From: Candidatus Borkfalkia stercoripullorum
GTDB taxonomy: Bacteria > Bacillota > Clostridia > Christensenellales > Borkfalkiaceae
Direction: 5' to 3'
Length of the DNA stretch: 64,000 bases
Assembly (NCBI GenBank): GCA_019119395.1
Contig: DWXC01000009.1
Coordinates: 48,156-112,155, forward strand
Below the pieces are notes generated by a model. That model saw nothing but the letters and a program-made list of their open reading frames with translations, made no database searches and was not told the origin of the DNA. A program made the translations under genes and the position numbers. This document shows positions 15,733-25,403 of this stretch, piece by piece (positions within the stretch are counted from its first letter, which is position 1; every line of letters begins with the position of its first letter).

Positions 15733-17415
15733 ATGGAGATCGCGCTGTACATAGGCATTCTGCTCGTCTATTTTGCCGTAATGATCTTCATAGGGGTGAA
15801 AAACCAGCGGAGCGCAAAGTCCGTACACGGTTATGTGCTGGGGGGACGGTCGGTAGGGCCGTGGCTTTCGGCGTTCGCGTACGGCACTTCTTATTTTTCC
15901 GCGGTCATCTTTATCGGTTATGCGGGGCAGTTCGGCTGGAATTTCGGCGTTGCGGCAACGTGGATCGGGATCGGCAACGCGGTCATAGGGTCTCTTCTCG
16001 CGTGGGCGGTGCTGGGCAGGCGCACGCGCGTCATGACGCAGCAGCTGGATTCCGCGACCATGCCCGACTATTTCGGCAAACGCTTTTTCGATTCCAAGCT
16101 GAAGATCGCCGCGTCCGTCATCATCTTCATCTTCCTGATCCCGTATACCGCGTCGCTCTATAAGGGGCTCGGAAGCCTTTTCGCGATGGCGTTCGATATC
16201 CCGTACTGGGTGTGCATCGTCATCATGGCGGCGGTCACGGCGGTATACGTGCTCATCGGCGGGTATATGGCCACGGTTTGGAACGATTTCGTGCAGGGCA
16301 TCATCATGCTCTTCGGCATCGTCGTCATCGTTGCGGCCGTGCTTATGAGCAAGGGCGGGCTGACGGAAGCGTTCACCCAGCTTTCGCAGATCCCGTCGGG
16401 AGATATGCAGGGTGCGTACACTTCCTTTTTCGGCCCCGATCTCTACGGGCTTTTTATGGTCATCATCCTGACAAGCCTGGGTACGTGGGGGCTGCCGCAG
16501 ATGGTGCAGAAGTTTTACGCCATCAAGAGCGAAGGCTCTATCAAAAAGGGCATGATCATCTCCACCGTGTTCGCGCTCGTCGTCGCGGGCGGGTGCTATT
16601 TCCTCGGCGGGTTCGGCAGGCTGTTTGTAGCCGATACGTCGGGCGGGTACGATTCGATCATCCCTTCCATGCTTTCGCAGAGCCTTCCCGCCATTCTCAT
16701 CGCGCTCGTGCTCATTCTGGTCGTTTCCGCGTCCATGAGCACCCTTTCCTCTCTCGTCATGAGTTCGAGTTCTACCCTTACGCTCGACCTCATCAAAGGG
16801 GTAAAAAAGGATCTCAGGCCCAAGAGCCAGATGTTGCTCATCCGTCTGTTTGTGGCGGTGTTCATCGCGATCAGCGCGGTCATCGCCATCGTGTACGATA
16901 CGTTCGGGCTCTCCTTTATCGCGCAGATGATGGGCGTGAGCTGGGGCGCGCTCGCGGGGGCGTTCCTCGCACCGTATCTTTTCAGCCTGTACTGGAAAAA
17001 GACGACCAAAGCGAGCTGCTGGGTATGCTTCGTTTTCGGCGTAGCCATGAGCATAGCGGCGCTCGTGATCTCGCTCACGGCGGATTCGCTGCCCGCCTCC
17101 TTTATCGATTCTTTTATTTATAAATATTTCTTCGGCTCGTCCATTTACGTCGGTACATGGACGATGCTGGCAGGGTTTATCATCGTGCCGATCGTGTCTT
17201 TCTTTACGAAAAAACCGTCGGATGAAAAACTCGAACCGCTTTTCAAGCCGTTCTGCGAGATGAGCGAGGCGGTCGAAACCGCGGCGGACGGCTATCTCAC
17301 GAAAGAGCCGGAAAAGTTTGTTTTATCCGACCCTTCCGAAAGTTACGACGGCGAACCGCGTTCCGCGGGATCGGAGGACAAAGTCGATCTTGCGGAAGAA
17401 AAAAAGAGAGAATGA
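15733..17415 (+). CDS. Sodium:solute symporter (SSS/PutP family)
   Basis: A 560-residue inner-membrane symporter that should use the sodium gradient to import a small solute. About 13 hydrophobic spans occupy residues 5-500. It has the family features of an early LGGRSVGPWLSAFAYGTSYFSA segment and GTWGLPQMVQKFYAIKSE near 250-270. The last 60 residues are hydrophilic and acidic. The nearest known types are PutP/PanF-like carriers for proline or pantothenate; the substrate cannot be told from sequence. An ATG 7 nt upstream is in another frame; the ATG at 15733 has GGGAGG at good spacing. It is a single-gene unit with its own promoter and terminator. Confidence 0.85.
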   Translation: MEIALYIGILLVYFAVMIFIGVKNQRSAKSVHGYVLGGRSVGPWLSAFAYGTSYFSAVIFIGYAGQFGWNFGVAATWIGIGNAVIGSLLAWAVLGRRTRVMTQQLDSATMPDYFGKRFFDSKLKIAASVIIFIFLIPYTASLYKGLGSLFAMAFDIPYWVCIVIMAAVTAVYVLIGGYMATVWNDFVQGIIMLFGIVVIVAAVLMSKGGLTEAFTQLSQIPSGDMQGAYTSFFGPDLYGLFMVIILTSLGTWGLPQMVQKFYAIKSEGSIKKGMIISTVFALVVAGGCYFLGGFGRLFVADTSGGYDSIIPSMLSQSLPAILIALVLILVVSASMSTLSSLVMSSSSTLTLDLIKGVKKDLRPKSQMLLIRLFVAVFIAISAVIAIVYDTFGLSFIAQMMGVSWGALAGAFLAPYLFSLYWKKTTKASCWVCFVFGVAMSIAALVISLTADSLPASFIDSFIYKYFFGSSIYVGTWTMLAGFIIVPIVSFFTKKPSDEKLEPLFKPFCEMSEAVETAADGYLTKEPEKFVLSDPSESYDGEPRSAGSEDKVDLAEEKKRE

Positions 17416-17436
17416 CCGAACGGCAAGCTATGTAAG

Positions 17437-17471
17437 GCCTGCGGCATATGTGCCGCAGGCCCGCTGTTTTT
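17437..17471 (+). terminator. Terminator of the symporter gene
   Basis: GCCTGCGGCA pairs with TGCCGCAGGC around a 4-nt loop; a T run follows after 6 nt (CCGCTG), so termination may be incomplete. Confidence 0.6.
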
Positions 17472-17562
17472 AAAAAACGGGAAAAACATCGGGGCGATCG
17501 GCAAGAAAACCTTTCCTGCTCAAAATCGGGGGCGGTTATGCGGGAAATACCCTTTCAAGTTG

Positions 17563-17591
17563 TTGACAAAAGACGATCATACGGGTATAAT
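17563..17591 (+). promoter_or_regulatory. Promoter of the giant lipoprotein gene
   Basis: Consensus TTGACA (17563-17568), 17-nt spacer and TATAAT (17586-17591). The start point, about 17598, falls inside the palindrome described next. Confidence 0.85.
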
Positions 17592-17595
17592 ACAA

Positions 17596-17617
17596 TTGTC
17601 ATGAAAAAACATGACAA
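17596..17617. promoter_or_regulatory. Palindromic operator overlapping the transcription start
   Basis: TTGTCATG (17596-17603) and CATGACAA (17610-17617) form a perfect 8-bp inverted repeat around six A. It starts 5 nt after the -10 box of a consensus promoter, the usual place for a repressor operator. No repressor gene is adjacent, so the regulator is unknown. A leader-RNA hairpin is a less likely reading. Confidence 0.6.
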
Positions 17618-17660
17618 ATATTATATCGTATAAAAATCGGACAGACCGATACGGAAGGAT

Positions 17661-20600
17661 ATGAAAGGGAAAGTTCTCAAAAAGAAAAAACTGATCATCT
17701 GTTGCGCCGCGATCGTCATGATCATCGCGGTCGCGCTGTGCCTGTTGTTTTCCTGCGGCAGTCACGGCGTGTCCAAAATTGACCCGCCGTCCAGCAGTTT
17801 GAGTATTTCGCGCACGCCGCCCGAGGACGGCTCCGCGCCCGAGGACTACGAAGGCATCGACAATATCGCCTACATCATCGGCAGGCTTGCGCAACAAAGA
17901 TATTACCACACCGAGGGCGAAACGAACGTTACGGCGTCCGTGCTTTTCGTCAAAGCGGGGCAGACGGTTTACAGCAGCAAAGATTATAAAGACGGCATCC
18001 TGCTCACATCCGCGGTGAGCATCAGCAACAATGCGTTTGCGCCCTCCAAGGCGATACAGCGCTTTTTCGGCGACGGTAAGGCAGTCGTAAGGGAAGCGGC
18101 GTCTCCATCATCCGAGTGGGCGGGCAGCGACGTGGAGTGGAAAACGGGCGAACCCAAAGAAATACTCGACAAAGCGCAGTACGAAGAGCGGTACGGCCTG
18201 TGGGCAAGCGAATTTTCCGATTACGTCATCAACGAAGAGACCGTGCTTGACATAACGCCGCTCGAAAAGACGGAGGACGGAAATTATACGTTTACCGCGA
18301 CCCTCGACAACGAGGATTCCACCTATTATTATAAACATTCCATGGTCACGATGGGCGACCTCGACGGGTATCCCGTCTTTTCGTCCGTAAAGCTGACTTT
18401 TACGTTCGGGGCGGACTGGACGATCTATTCGCTCGGCATCAACGAGGAGTATACTTCCGTCAAGGGCGTGGAAGCGGCTTGCGTCGGGAGCGCGGTCATC
18501 AATTACACCTATGAGGAAGAGGTTGTCGACGTATCCGACTACGAAGAGTATTTTGCGGAATATGCGGACGCCGAAACGACGGGCGCGGCAGACAAGGAAC
18601 TGACTGCGGCGGATTATCTGACCTACGGGTTCGCGTCCTTTTTGACCGAGGAAGTGTCTTTGGACGCGCAGATCTCGGCTGGCGGCACGGATATATCCGC
18701 ACAGCTTCTGCTGGATATGCGCGGCCTGGAATTCAATTCTTTGAAAGGCCGCATCGGGTCTCTTCTCTTCGCTTACGAAGGGGATAAAATTTGGCTGTCT
18801 TATAAAGATTTCAGCGGGTATCTGAACGTAAGCGACGCGCTCGCGCTGTTTGCGGGCGAAGGCGGTTCCGCGGGAGGGGGTTCCCTCGATACCGACGCGC
18901 TCATGGAACAGCTTACGAACGCCGACCTCGCGAAAGACGGCGAAAAGGTGACCCTTTCGGCCACGCTCGGTCTGGGCGGCGTGAGCATTCCCGTCCGCTT
19001 CGGCTTTATCGATCGGGAAGGGGACGTCTCCTTCGATTACATAGCCGCCGAATTGGACGTTGCGGGCATCGGCATTGCCGCAAACGTGACGTTTGCGGAC
19101 GAAGCTGTTGCCGTTGACGTGCCGGAAACGGCGGTCGACCTGTACCCGTTCGTCGAAAACATCAAAAACCTCGTCGAAGGGAAGAAGTACGAACTCGGGC
19201 TGGAATATGCCGACGAATCTTCGGGGCTTTCGGTCAAAGGGAACATCGCGGCGGATCTTTCGGGCGATACCGCCGTTTCGGGCAAGGTCGATATTTCGTA
19301 TGCGGGGCTGAACATCCCCGCGGAGTTCGCGTATGCGGACGGAACGGTCTATCTGAAAGCGTACAACATAAAGGTGAGCGCGGCGGCGGACGAGGTGAAA
19401 TCCGCGTTCGGGGCGATCCTCGCGGCGGCGGGCATAGAACTGCCCGAAGTCGGCGGGATCGACGTGAGCGGGATCGTCGCGGCGGTCGCGGGGCTGGATT
19501 TCGGCAAACTGATCAAAGAACCGAAACTGACGGAAGACGGCTTCTCCCTGACAGTGAATGCGGACGAACTGCTGAGCGCCCTTACGGGCGAAGAGATCTC
19601 GCTCGGCGACATATCGGCGGCGTACGCGCTGGCCGAAAACAAATTCACGGTTGCGGCATTGGGCGCGACGCTGACTTTCGGCGCAAACGAAGGGGGGGTC
19701 GGCGCGCCTGCGGACGCGGATACATACGTTCCCGTTTCCCGCCTGATCCAATTCGTGAAACCTGTCCGGGATATCATCGACAGCAAGGGCGCGGCATTCG
19801 AAATGTCTTTCGATACCGTTGCGGACGGCGTTGCGATGACGGTTTCCCTGGCGGGCGAAGCGCGCGCGGACGAGGGCGGGCTTGCTTCCCTCATCCTCCG
19901 GGCGGATTTGATCGTCGGGGAAAATACGGAAACTTTATATATTTCTTACGAAAACAACGCCGTCGCTATCGGTTACGGCGGGTATGTGATGCGCGTGTCG
20001 CCCGACGACATGGAGCGGATCGGCAATGCGATCAAAACGCTCCTTGCGGGAAGCGGCCTTCCGCAGGGGACGGACGGCGTCATGCGGTTCATGGAAACTT
20101 TCGATCTGAACGGATTGCTGGACAGCCTTGTTCTTCTTTCCGAAAGCGAAAACGCGGTCACGCTTCTGGCGGATCTTTCGGCTGTTTTGGGCGAAGGAAA
20201 CGAAGATTTCGAACTGACGCTTTCTCTTCTTGAAAGCGGCGCGCTCTGTGCCGAAGTGCCCGCGGTTTCTTTGTTCGGCTTTGCGGCGCAAAATTTCAGC
20301 GCGAACGTCGCGCCCGTGCCCGAAACGTGCGGCATGGATACGAGCTTTTTGCAATGGACGGCGTGCGACAACGTGTTTGAATTTATTCTCCGCGCTTACG
20401 ACACGCTGTTCGATACGAACGCGCTTTCCCTCTCCTTCCGCTATGAAGGGAACGGGATGACGGCAGATCTTCGCGGCGCGGTGAACTTCCGCGAAAACGA
20501 TACCGAAGAGAAAAGCAACGTCGTCATCGATCTGGCGGCGGAAGCGGTCATCGAGGCGGGCGGCGGCAAATATTACATACAGGCAAGCGTCGTGGGAGAG

Positions 20601-23192
20601 TACGCTTATGTATACTTCTCGCTCAAAGGATTCGAAACGAGCGTATACTTCCCCGAATGCGTTTCGTCGGAAGCCGCGCCTCTGCGCGCGAAATTCGAAG
20701 TTTCGTCCCTGTTCGACATGTCCTCCGACGCGATGCCGCTCATAGTATCCCTTCTCGGTCTGGAGCAGGACGAACTGTATTACTTTAACTTTGTCGTCGA
20801 TCTGCTCGGCGGTTCGTACGATACGATCAATTCGGACATATTCAACGCCAAGGATACGCAGGCGTGGATCGATCTCATCCTCGGCATATACAACGAATAT
20901 GCGGCAGGAACGGAAGGGGATGCGGCCGCGCAAACCGCGGAGGGCGGCGTTTCGGTGTCTTTCAGTTTGCAGGATAAATCCGTCTCGATCGTCGGCGAAG
21001 GGTTGAACGCCGTGCTTGCGGCGGGCAGCGAACATTCCGTTTCCGCCCCCGACACCGGAAAATATCCTTATACCGATTATTCGTCGCTGGCAGATCTCTT
21101 CGGTGTCATGATGAACTCCATCACGACGTCGGAGACGGTGGAGGACGATCACGGGAATCAGACGCAGAAAGCGGAGATCAACAATTATTACTATTTATCC
21201 GGCACGGTCTCGGCAACGTTTTTCGGGTTCAACGTCGCGAATATAACGTTGGACGCGGCGATCAACATCGAAGAGGACGGCGGCGTCGCGGTCGATCTGC
21301 GCGTTCACATACCGTATACGTACATATTGACGTCGATCACGACGGTCATCAACGGAAATACATTGCTTGAAATGACGATCGAGGACGGCATGGTTTACAT
21401 CTGCCGCCGCGCGGCGGACAAGGGCGGCGACGCCGAATCCGCACAGGCGATCTACCGCGTCATGACGCTGGATAACCTGTTCGCGAATTTCCTTGACCAA
21501 ATGGGCTTCCTGTTCAATTTCAGCAGCATGGTCACGGGCATGCTTCCCGATGAAACGGGCGGCACATCTTCGGGCACGGACATCGGCAACATCCTCACTT
21601 CCTACGGTTACGGCGGGGAAAACGGGCAGAAATGGACGCTCGGGCTCGATCTGTCCTCCTTTACGGACGGCGTGATCGCGGGCTCTACGGTCGAGCTTTC
21701 GGCGGACGGAAACGGCGTGCTGCAAACGCTCACGTTCGGAACGTCGATCTACTCGGTCATCGGCATTACCGCAACGCTCGGGTATATGAACCCCGGCGAG
21801 AGCATGAACGGAGATCATTTTACGGATATCACGCGCAACGTCGGGGAAGAGGCGCGCGCTCTGTTCGGAGGGGTTATTTCCGGAACGGATTGGGCGAAAA
21901 CCGTATATCTCGAAGGCTATGGGGCGACGCTCACCTATACGGCAGACGGAGAAACGATAGGTTCGCAGAAAGTCGCGTACGATGCGGCGAACGGAGAGAT
22001 CTTTACCGGGATCGTGCTTCCCGATCTGTCCGAATACAACAAGAACGGTTATACATATTCGTGGGGCGAAATCGGCACGATCGGCGGCGATGCGACGATC
22101 GCGGCGCAAAAGACGGCCAACACGTATAAAGTGACGCTGTACAGCGCGTACGAGATCGAAGGGTACGAATATGTGCGCACGGAAAACGGCTCGTTCGTCT
22201 ACGAACTCGGTTATACGTACGGAACGCGACTCGGACTTCCCGTCGGCACGGAATATGCGAAAACGTACGAGATCGTTTCGTTTGTCGATCAGGGCGGCGC
22301 AAAATATTCATACATCGAAAACATCCTTTCCGACTTGGTTCTGGAAGCGGAGTGGAGCGAAATCGAATACACCGTAACATACACGGCATTCGGCGAAACG
22401 GTCTGCACGCAGACGTACGGTTACGGAGACGCAATCGAATTGCCCGATGAATACGCCGTTCCCGGTTATGCGTTTGCGGGCTGGGATACCTGCAAGGCGG
22501 CGGTCGAATCCGACATGACGGTCGCGGCGCTCTATTCGGTCACGGTCACGCTGGCGAGCGATCACGCTCTGCAGGCGGAGGGCGTTTCCTTTACCGGAAA
22601 CGACGAGGCGGGTTACTTCGGCAGTTATACGGCGGAGGGCTTGTCCGAGGAAGATTTCGCGTTTGCGCTTTCGGCGGCGGCTTCGGGTTATACGCAGTTC
22701 GGCTGGTGGCGCGAAGCGGACGGCGCTTGGACGAACGTCGTAAGCCTTGCGGGGCTTGACGGGCAGACGGTCTGGGCGCTGTGGATCACCGATTTTACCG
22801 CAACAGTTTCTTCCGCATCCAAAAAAGATACGAGCAAATTGTTTGCGTACAAATATGATTATGCGGTACAGGGCAGCTTTGCGGGCGGCACGGTCGGCGG
22901 AAACATGAGCGAAAAGATCGCGGAGGCGATCGGCTTGGAATCGTCTGTCGGCGCATCCGGGTCTGTCTTGTATGACGGGCACAGCCATGCGATGACTATG
23001 ACCGCGGCGGAGGGCGGTTTCAGCGCGACTGCTTATCTGACAAGCAATGCTCTGTACGGAAACGGATATTCGTATGACTTTTACTACAATAAATTCAATG
23101 CGTATCGGTTGACGGTATCTGTCGCATTTACATGCGATATCGAAGGTGTTGCTTTCGGCGGGATGTCCGTCGTGCTCGAAGGGAATTTCTGA
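17661..23192 (+). CDS. Giant surface lipoprotein with repeated beta domains and InlB-type repeats
   Basis: An 1843-residue secreted protein. Residues 1-32 are a basic-hydrophobic signal ending in a lipobox-like LLFSC (Cys32; Phe at -2 is unusual). About residues 60-1350 contain recurring units in which a Gly/Ala/Asp-rich strand pattern (AYADGTVYLKAYNIKVSAAADE type) is followed by a short helix, reminiscent of LolA/LppX-like lipoprotein folds. From about 1470 to 1650 there are Listeria-Bacteroides (InlB B) repeats, such as YTVTYTAFGETVCTQTYGYG followed by an AGW motif. It has no LPXTG. Composition is highly acidic and poor in Lys and Arg. It is monocistronic, under a strong promoter with an operator-like palindrome. 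Surface adhesion or binding is inference; the family is not one I can name. Confidence 0.75.
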   Translation: MKGKVLKKKKLIICCAAIVMIIAVALCLLFSCGSHGVSKIDPPSSSLSISRTPPEDGSAPEDYEGIDNIAYIIGRLAQQRYYHTEGETNVTASVLFVKAGQTVYSSKDYKDGILLTSAVSISNNAFAPSKAIQRFFGDGKAVVREAASPSSEWAGSDVEWKTGEPKEILDKAQYEERYGLWASEFSDYVINEETVLDITPLEKTEDGNYTFTATLDNEDSTYYYKHSMVTMGDLDGYPVFSSVKLTFTFGADWTIYSLGINEEYTSVKGVEAACVGSAVINYTYEEEVVDVSDYEEYFAEYADAETTGAADKELTAADYLTYGFASFLTEEVSLDAQISAGGTDISAQLLLDMRGLEFNSLKGRIGSLLFAYEGDKIWLSYKDFSGYLNVSDALALFAGEGGSAGGGSLDTDALMEQLTNADLAKDGEKVTLSATLGLGGVSIPVRFGFIDREGDVSFDYIAAELDVAGIGIAANVTFADEAVAVDVPETAVDLYPFVENIKNLVEGKKYELGLEYADESSGLSVKGNIAADLSGDTAVSGKVDISYAGLNIPAEFAYADGTVYLKAYNIKVSAAADEVKSAFGAILAAAGIELPEVGGIDVSGIVAAVAGLDFGKLIKEPKLTEDGFSLTVNADELLSALTGEEISLGDISAAYALAENKFTVAALGATLTFGANEGGVGAPADADTYVPVSRLIQFVKPVRDIIDSKGAAFEMSFDTVADGVAMTVSLAGEARADEGGLASLILRADLIVGENTETLYISYENNAVAIGYGGYVMRVSPDDMERIGNAIKTLLAGSGLPQGTDGVMRFMETFDLNGLLDSLVLLSESENAVTLLADLSAVLGEGNEDFELTLSLLESGALCAEVPAVSLFGFAAQNFSANVAPVPETCGMDTSFLQWTACDNVFEFILRAYDTLFDTNALSLSFRYEGNGMTADLRGAVNFRENDTEEKSNVVIDLAAEAVIEAGGGKYYIQASVVGEYAYVYFSLKGFETSVYFPECVSSEAAPLRAKFEVSSLFDMSSDAMPLIVSLLGLEQDELYYFNFVVDLLGGSYDTINSDIFNAKDTQAWIDLILGIYNEYAAGTEGDAAAQTAEGGVSVSFSLQDKSVSIVGEGLNAVLAAGSEHSVSAPDTGKYPYTDYSSLADLFGVMMNSITTSETVEDDHGNQTQKAEINNYYYLSGTVSATFFGFNVANITLDAAINIEEDGGVAVDLRVHIPYTYILTSITTVINGNTLLEMTIEDGMVYICRRAADKGGDAESAQAIYRVMTLDNLFANFLDQMGFLFNFSSMVTGMLPDETGGTSSGTDIGNILTSYGYGGENGQKWTLGLDLSSFTDGVIAGSTVELSADGNGVLQTLTFGTSIYSVIGITATLGYMNPGESMNGDHFTDITRNVGEEARALFGGVISGTDWAKTVYLEGYGATLTYTADGETIGSQKVAYDAANGEIFTGIVLPDLSEYNKNGYTYSWGEIGTIGGDATIAAQKTANTYKVTLYSAYEIEGYEYVRTENGSFVYELGYTYGTRLGLPVGTEYAKTYEIVSFVDQGGAKYSYIENILSDLVLEAEWSEIEYTVTYTAFGETVCTQTYGYGDAIELPDEYAVPGYAFAGWDTCKAAVESDMTVAALYSVTVTLASDHALQAEGVSFTGNDEAGYFGSYTAEGLSEEDFAFALSAAASGYTQFGWWREADGAWTNVVSLAGLDGQTVWALWITDFTATVSSASKKDTSKLFAYKYDYAVQGSFAGGTVGGNMSEKIAEAIGLESSVGASGSVLYDGHSHAMTMTAAEGGFSATAYLTSNALYGNGYSYDFYYNKFNAYRLTVSVAFTCDIEGVAFGGMSVVLEGNF

Positions 23193-23241
23193 CGGCGCTT
23201 TCGCACAGAAATTCTGATGCGAAAAATTTTCGCAAAAACGC

Positions 23242-23270
23242 TTTACAAAAAGGAAAAAGCGTGTTATAAT
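23242..23270 (+). promoter_or_regulatory. leuA promoter
   Basis: TTTACA (23242-23247), 17-nt spacer, TATAAT (23265-23270), just upstream of the T-box leader. Confidence 0.8.
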
Positions 23271-23277
23271 CAATACA

Positions 23278-23570
23278 ATATCTGAATAAGATAACGCTGT
23301 GAAGCGGAACAGTACCCCGAATTTCAGGTACACAGAGAGCCGTCGGTCGGTGTGAGACGGTCAAAGGATTCGGGCGAACTCGCCGCCGAGCGGCCCGCCC
23401 GAAAGGTTACCGAGTAGAGGCGGGACGGGGACTCGCCGTTAAAAGAGTGGAATATGCGCCGGAAAAGGCAAGTATTTTGCAGAGTGCGCGCCGTATGGCG
23501 CGAAAAGGAGTGGTACCGCGAACCCGATTTCGTCTTCTTAAAGATGAGATCGGGTTTTTGATTTTAAATC
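23278..23570 (+). ncRNA. T-box leader, probably leucine-responsive, of leuA
   Basis: A transcriptional T-box riboswitch that senses uncharged tRNA. Stem I has the conserved ACAGAGAGCC and GGTGTGAGAC elements. The likely specifier, CTC (Leu) at 23379-23381, follows GAA in a bulge between CGGGCG and CGCCCG. The T-box proper, AGTGGTACCGCG, is at 23509-23520 and overlaps a terminator stem (AACCCGAT with ATCGGGTT) ending in T-rich sequence near 23565. The downstream gene makes the first leucine-pathway enzyme, which fits a leucine specifier. I am sure of the class and less sure of the exact specifier. Confidence 0.88.
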
Positions 23571-23629
23571 GTCGAAGCGCGCGGCGCGCCGAAAAACAGC
23601 CGCAAATTACCGAAAACGAGGAGAAAGTC

Positions 23630-25291
23630 ATGAAAAATTTTGAAAAGTACACAAAACAGTATTTTCTGCCGCCCGTAAGGTGCATGGATTGGGCGGAAAA
23701 GGACAGCGTCGGCAAAGCGCCCGTATGGTGCAGCGTAGACCTGCGCGACGGCAACCAGGCGCTCATCGAGCCGATGAGCCTCGAACAGAAAGTCGAATTT
23801 TTCAAACTGCTCCTGCGGGTCGGCTTCAAGGAGATCGAAGTGGGCTTCCCCGCCGCGAGCGATACGGAGTATACATTCCTTCGTACCCTCATCGAGAACG
23901 ACCTCATCCCCGACGACGTGACGGTGCAGGTGCTGACGCAGGCGCGCGAACACATCATCCGCAAAACGTTCGAAGCGATCAGGGGCGCGAAAAACGTTAT
24001 CGTGCACGTTTACAATTCGACTTCCGTCGCCCAGCGCGAGCAGGTCTTTAAAAAGGATAAAGACGCCATTTTGAAGATCGCGGTGGACGGCGCGAAACTT
24101 TTGAAGCAGCTCACCGACGAGGCGGGCGCAAAATACCGTTTCGAGTACAGCCCCGAGAGTTTTTCGGGCACGGAACCCGAATACGCGCTCGAAGTGTGCA
24201 ACGCCGTGCTCGACGTATGGCAGCCCACGGCGGACAGGAAAGCGGTCATCAATATCCCGACCACGGTGGAAAACGCGATGCCGCACGTCTTTGCGCAGCA
24301 GTGCGAATATATCTCGAAAAATCTCAAATACCGCGAAAACGTGCTTTTGAGCCTGCATCCGCACAACGACCGCGGCTGCGGCGTCGCCACGGCGGAAATG
24401 GGGCTTTTGGCGGGTGCGGACAGGGTAGAGGGCACCCTCTTCGGCAACGGCGAGCGTACGGGCAACGTCGATATCGTCACCCTCGGCATGAACATGTTCT
24501 CGCAGGGTGTTGACCCGAAACTCGACTTTTCCTTCATGCCCGAAATTTGCGCGAAGTATACCGAATATACGCAGATGGAAGTTTCTCCCCGCCAGCCGTA
24601 TGCGGGCGCGCTCGTGTTTGCGGCGTTCTCGGGGTCGCACCAGGACGCGATCGCCAAAGGGATGCAGTGGAGAAAAGAACACAAAATGCCGCATTGGAAC
24701 GTGCCGTACCTTCCCATCGACCCGACGGACGTGGGCAGGGAATATCAGACGGACGTCATACGCATCAACAGCCAGTCGGGCAAGGGCGGCGTCGGCTATA
24801 TTTTGCAGGAAAATTACGGGCTGAACCTTCCGCCCAAATTCAAAGAGGCGATGGGCTATGCCGCCAAGGGCGTTTCCGACAGGACGCACAAGGAACTCAA
24901 GCCCGCGGAAGTCTACAAGGTCTTTGTGGACGAATTTTTGGAAAACCGCAAAGCCTTCGATATCCCCGAGTGTCATTTCAAACAGATCCCCGACGGCATC
25001 ACGGCGACGGTCACCGTTATGCAAAAGGGTAAAAAGACGGAAACCGTTGCGGACGGCAACGGCAGGCTCGACGCAGTCACCAACGCTCTCAAAAAACATT
25101 TCGGCGTGGAATTTACGCTGACCACCTACGAACAGCACGCGATGAGCGAAAAGTCCGATTCGAAGGCGCTTTCCTTTGTCGGCGTAGAAAAGGACGGGAA
25201 ATTTTATTGGGGTGCGGGCGTAGACGAAGATATCATTCAATCCTCGATCAACGCGCTCGTTTCCGCGCTCAACAATTATTTTGCAAAGTGA
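23630..25291 (+). CDS. leuA: 2-isopropylmalate synthase
   Basis: Condenses acetyl-CoA with 2-ketoisovalerate in the committed step of leucine synthesis. At 553 residues it belongs to the longer LeuA type (alpha-IPMS of the actinobacterial kind). The HMGL-like TIM barrel starts with SVDLRDGNQA (Arg39-Asp40), has the metal-binding LHPHNDRG segment and GNGERTGNVD, then a C-terminal LeuA dimer/leucine-feedback domain (about 430-553). The start at ATG 23630 is fixed by GAGGAG upstream; earlier in-frame starts lie inside the T-box leader. No other leucine genes are nearby. Control is by the leader and probably also by leucine feedback. Confidence 0.93.
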   Translation: MKNFEKYTKQYFLPPVRCMDWAEKDSVGKAPVWCSVDLRDGNQALIEPMSLEQKVEFFKLLLRVGFKEIEVGFPAASDTEYTFLRTLIENDLIPDDVTVQVLTQAREHIIRKTFEAIRGAKNVIVHVYNSTSVAQREQVFKKDKDAILKIAVDGAKLLKQLTDEAGAKYRFEYSPESFSGTEPEYALEVCNAVLDVWQPTADRKAVINIPTTVENAMPHVFAQQCEYISKNLKYRENVLLSLHPHNDRGCGVATAEMGLLAGADRVEGTLFGNGERTGNVDIVTLGMNMFSQGVDPKLDFSFMPEICAKYTEYTQMEVSPRQPYAGALVFAAFSGSHQDAIAKGMQWRKEHKMPHWNVPYLPIDPTDVGREYQTDVIRINSQSGKGGVGYILQENYGLNLPPKFKEAMGYAAKGVSDRTHKELKPAEVYKVFVDEFLENRKAFDIPECHFKQIPDGITATVTVMQKGKKTETVADGNGRLDAVTNALKKHFGVEFTLTTYEQHAMSEKSDSKALSFVGVEKDGKFYWGAGVDEDIIQSSINALVSALNNYFAK

Positions 25292-25300
25292 TCGAAAAAA

Positions 25301-25323
25301 CGCCTGCCGTTATGCGGCAGGCG
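25301..25323 (+). terminator. Possible leuA terminator
   Basis: CGCCTGCCG pairs with its complement around TTAT, but no T run follows directly; the T-rich stretch starts about 15 nt later. It may be an inefficient terminator or a 3'-end-stabilising hairpin. Confidence 0.4.
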
Positions 25324-25403
25324 TCGGCATATATTGTATGTTTTTGCCTTGATTTTTTTTATAAACCGCGGGCGCAAAAACCTTTCGCGGAAGCCGTGCC
25401 CGT

